Translations under genes and position numbers: made by a program
NCBI RefSeq assembly: GCF_008905045.1
Contig: NZ_VWMY01000061.1
Coordinates: forward strand, 9,129-70,900
Reading direction: 5' to 3'
DNA from: Streptomyces albicerus
Lineage (GTDB): Bacteria; Actinomycetota; Actinomycetes; Streptomycetales; Streptomycetaceae
Length of the DNA: 61,772 nucleotides
Part shown: piece by piece, positions 59,401 to 61,772 of the stretch
Layout of the letters: each line of letters begins with the position of its first letter
Position numbering within the stretch: the stretch's first letter is position 1
Notes under the pieces: model-generated
The model's input: the letters and a program-made list of their open reading frames with translations, nothing else
Told to the model about the DNA's origin: nothing
Databases searched by the model: none

Positions 59401-59940
59401 ATGACCACATCGGAAACATCGGCCCGCCGCCGTACGGTCAGGCTGTCTGCGGCGCGCGGTGCGGCGGGGACAGCCTGCGTCCTCCTGGCCGTCGCCGCCG
59501 CGCTGACCGGCTGCGGCTCCGACTCGGGCGACGACGCGGGGGCGCCCGCGCGAGCCACACCGTCGCGTACGGTCGAACCGTCGCCCGCCTCGCCCACGCC
59601 CACGAAGCCCTCCTCGTCGCCGTCGCCGACCGCGGTGAAGCCGATGACGCCGTCGACGCCGGCCGAGCTGCGGGCGTGTGCAGACGGAAGCTGCACGGTC
59701 GTCGTGACGAAGGGCACCGAGATCCCGCGCGCCGCGAGCCTTCGGGCGGGACCGTTCAGGGTGAGCGCCGTCGGTGTCGAGGGCGTGGACCTGAGTTCGG
59801 TCGACCCGAGCGGATTCACCTCCAACCTGCTCGGGCAGCGCCCCGACCAGGGTGGGCCCTCCACCGTCAACGAGCTGTCGATCGCCGTCGTCGCCATCGT
59901 CGGGGACACCGCGAAGCTGCGGCTCTTCCCGGCGAAATAG
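59401..59940 (+). CDS. Lipoprotein paralogue with AC-x-DG-x-C domain
   Basis: 179 residues. Signal with lipobox AALTGC at about residue 37, a Pro/Ser/Thr spacer, then RACADGSCTVVVTKGTEIPRA and a beta-rich domain ending LRLFPAK. The Cys-containing opening matches the preceding lipoprotein (AC-x-DG-x-C-x-V/I-x-VT). The two genes look like diverged duplicates. Start ATG 59401 has only a weak ribosome binding site. Confidence 0.75.
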   Translation: MTTSETSARRRTVRLSAARGAAGTACVLLAVAAALTGCGSDSGDDAGAPARATPSRTVEPSPASPTPTKPSSSPSPTAVKPMTPSTPAELRACADGSCTVVVTKGTEIPRAASLRAGPFRVSAVGVEGVDLSSVDPSGFTSNLLGQRPDQGGPSTVNELSIAVVAIVGDTAKLRLFPAK

Positions 59941-60123
59941 GGCGGGTGTCGTTTCGGCCGCCGCCGAAACGTCCTGGGCCCATGAGCGCCAATCGGCTCG
60001 CCTTGCGTGAGCCTTATCCCGGTCGCAACGGCCAGTCAGTTGGCCGGGGATGGCGGGCAGACCGGATACGACACCCGGGACTCCTCACTCCTCGCGGTCA
60101 ATGCACGCCGTAGCCCCTCGCGG

Positions 60124-60750
60124 TCACTGCACGCCGTGCGGCCGGAACTGGATGCTGATTCGGGGGCCCGCCGCCCGCGTGCTCTTGGGGATCGCGTGCT
60201 CCCAGGTGCGCTGGCAGGAGCCGCCCATCACGATCAGGTCGCCGTGCCCGAGCGGCCGGCGCACCGAGGATCCGCCGCGCCGGGGCCGCAGGAGCAGGTC
60301 GCGCGGCGCGCCCACGGACACGATGGCGACCATCGTGTCCTCGTGCGCGCCCCGGCCGATCCGGTCCCCGTGCCAGGCCACACTGTCCCGGCCGTCCCGG
60401 TAGTAGCAGAGCCCCGCCGTGGTGAACGGTTCGCCGAGCTCGTCGGCGTAGTGGGAGGAAAGGGCGTCCCGGGCCTCGTCCAGGACGGGGTGCGGAAGGG
60501 GGTCGTCGGCGCGGTAGAACGCCAGCAGCCGTGGTACGGCCACCGTGTGCTCGTACATCTGCCGCCGCTCGGCCCGCCAGGGAACTTCGGTGGCGAGGCG
60601 CGTGAAAAGGGCATCGGCCCCGTGCAGCCACCCCGGCAGTAGATCGATCCACGCCCCGTCGCCGAGCACGGTCCGGCGCAGCCCCGTGAGCGCACCGAGG
60701 CGGACGTCGTCGCTCTGGTCGAACAGTGAACCCTGGAGGTGCGTGGACAT
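60124..60750 (-). CDS. AlkB-like 2-oxoglutarate/Fe(II) dioxygenase
   Basis: 208 residues. Iron site AWHGDRIG (His-x-Asp) and distal His in TWEHAIPKS. Oxoglutarate-binding Arg in RISIQFRP, and the nucleotide-lid sequence GLCYYRDGRDSVAW, are characteristic of bacterial AlkB. It repairs alkylated bases by oxidative demethylation. Monocistronic. Confidence 0.92.
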   Translation of the reverse strand: MSTHLQGSLFDQSDDVRLGALTGLRRTVLGDGAWIDLLPGWLHGADALFTRLATEVPWRAERRQMYEHTVAVPRLLAFYRADDPLPHPVLDEARDALSSHYADELGEPFTTAGLCYYRDGRDSVAWHGDRIGRGAHEDTMVAIVSVGAPRDLLLRPRRGGSSVRRPLGHGDLIVMGGSCQRTWEHAIPKSTRAAGPRISIQFRPHGVQ

Positions 60751-60810
60751 GCTTCCAGGCTACCCGCATATTCGAATGCATGTGCTATCCAAGTGGGTGG
60801 TCAGGGCATC

Positions 60811-61647
60811 TCACCCCAACGTCAGCAGGACGACGGCACCGGCCGCGCTCAGCAGCCCGGCCACCTGCCGAGGACTGACCCTCTCGCCCAGCAGCGCAAG
60901 CCCCAGGACCGTCGGAATCGCCGGGTACAGCGAGGCCAGGACGACGGCGAGGGCCAGCATCTGCTGCTGGGCCGCCCAGAGATAGAGCGCGAGGCCGAGC
61001 GCCGCGCCCGCCCCGATCACGAGCGCCTGGGCCAGCGGACGCGCCGGCTGCCGGAACTGCGTGCGGTGCCGCCAGGCGCTGGGCAGGAGCAGGACGACGG
61101 CGGCCACTCGCCCCGCGGCCACGGGCCACACCCCGCTCCCGGGAGCGGCCTGCGCCAGCCCGATGTACTGCACCGCCACGCCCGAACTGGCGAGCAGACC
61201 GTCCACGGTCGCCCGCGCGGTACCCGCGCCGCGGCGAGCACCCCCGCCGGACACGCACCACAGCGCGGGCACCGTCACGCCGATGCCCAGCCAGGCCAGG
61301 GGAGTGGGCCGGTCGCCCAGAAAGCACACGCCGCACAGCACGGACAGCGCCACCCCGGTGACGGCACTCACCGGCACCACGACGCTCATGGCCCCCCGGC
61401 TCAGACCACGGTTGAGGAAGTGCATGGCCACACCGCTGCCGACCCCGGACAGCGCTCCCCACAGCACATCGGCGGACCGCACCGCCTCCGCGGGCACCAG
61501 CAGTGCCATCGCGAGCGCGAGCAGCAGCCCGCCGACCTGCCCGAGAAACGTGACCACCGCGAAGTGCATCCTGCGGGACAGCAGGCCACCGGCGAAGTCG
61601 ACGACGCCGTAACAGGCCGCCGAGGCCAGCGCGAGAAGAGCACCCAT
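60811..61647 (-). CDS. EamA/DMT-family transporter
   Basis: 278 residues, ten hydrophobic helices in two EamA repeats (ALLALASAACYGVVDFAGGLLSRR at the start; LASLYPAIPTVLGLALLGERVSP in the second). The family exports metabolites such as amino acids or drugs. No direction or substrate can be read from the sequence. Adjacent to, but not overlapping, the AlkB gene. Confidence 0.88.
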   Translation of the reverse strand: MGALLALASAACYGVVDFAGGLLSRRMHFAVVTFLGQVGGLLLALAMALLVPAEAVRSADVLWGALSGVGSGVAMHFLNRGLSRGAMSVVVPVSAVTGVALSVLCGVCFLGDRPTPLAWLGIGVTVPALWCVSGGGARRGAGTARATVDGLLASSGVAVQYIGLAQAAPGSGVWPVAAGRVAAVVLLLPSAWRHRTQFRQPARPLAQALVIGAGAALGLALYLWAAQQQMLALAVVLASLYPAIPTVLGLALLGERVSPRQVAGLLSAAGAVVLLTLG

Positions 61648-61686
61648 CCGCGCCGGGTGCCCGGGCGGGGGTACGCCGATGCCGCG

Positions 61687-61772
61687 CTAGTGTCCTGCGC
61701 CAGTAGTTGATCGTTAGTAGTTGCGTGACTTCTGCTGCTGGTGCGTCAGTTCCTCGTCGGGGCCCGAAGCTT
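61687..61772. other. Possible end of an insertion element
   Basis: After CTAG (61687-61690) comes TGTCCTGCGCCAGTAGTT, and further right an AT-richer, repetitive GTAGTTG pattern. It resembles the terminal sequence of some Streptomyces insertion elements. The window ends before a gene or second end can be seen. Confidence 0.3.

Noticed and set aside
1..61772. tRNA, rRNA, CRISPR array or replication origin
   Set aside because: I looked for clover-leaf ends (CCA-adjacent T-loops GGTTCGA), regularly spaced repeats and DnaA-box clusters and saw none convincing.

Overview
The window looks like chromosome of a Streptomyces species (inferred from the sequence). The DNA is very GC-rich with strong third-position G/C bias. 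GTG starts are common. Many genes belong to families typical of the genus: a streptophobe-type membrane protein, DUF6230/DUF6114, melC tyrosinase, AfsR/SARP, clpP3-clpP4 with a PopR-like regulator, and ATPase-less sugar ABC importers. I see no rRNA, tRNA, CRISPR array or replication origin.

Layout. 0-2 kb: small orphan enzymes and a hypothetical gene. 1.7-5.8 kb: a tight three-gene operon of a tandem-FHA ABC-2 transporter, a protein with repeated PT-x-x-V motifs, and a soluble Ser/Thr kinase. It resembles the mycobacterial PknF/Rv1747 pair. 5.9-17 kb: housekeeping and secondary-metabolism-type enzymes, including a frameshifted GH16-like gene and a 5'-truncated ABC exporter. 17.2-24.4 kb: a scarred accessory island. 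It holds a small Cys-rich secreted protein, a chimeric HNH-type fragment, a transposase relic, an AfsR-like SARP, and an IS5-family element with an A4G5 frameshift. Two copies of a ~134-bp direct repeat, each with a textbook SARP-type heptamer repeat, flank the SARP locus.

24.8-38.8 kb: an L,D-transpeptidase and two carbohydrate-uptake clusters. The first pairs a Gfo/Idh dehydrogenase and an ABC importer with a divergent ROK repressor. The second couples an ABC importer and a SIS isomerase to a divergent cytoplasmic GH89 alpha-N-acetylglucosaminidase and a GntR/HutC regulator. It has a 14-bp palindrome just after a good promoter. Neither importer encodes an ATPase, so both probably use a shared one (MsiK-type). 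38.8-40.7 kb: clpP3-clpP4 and a convergent popR-like gene, with matching boxes upstream of clpP3 and popR; the second ClpP lacks the active-site His. 40.8-47.8 kb: CDF transporter, a TerD-CAP-CAP fusion, aldo/keto reductase, an MFS gene killed by a 161-bp MITE plus a frameshift, its divergent MerR regulator, an MBL hydrolase and a YkvA protein.

48-61.8 kb: a Tat-exported propeller-amidohydrolase, melC1-melC2, an ANT(9)/AadA-like nucleotidyltransferase, an orphan ChvE-like sugar-binding lipoprotein, secreted proteins, the DUF6230-DUF6114 pair, a truncated DUF805 gene, two lipoproteins sharing an AC-x-DG-x-C domain, an AlkB-like dioxygenase and a DMT transporter. The window ends in what may be the edge of another insertion element. 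Family names come from motif recognition, not database searches.
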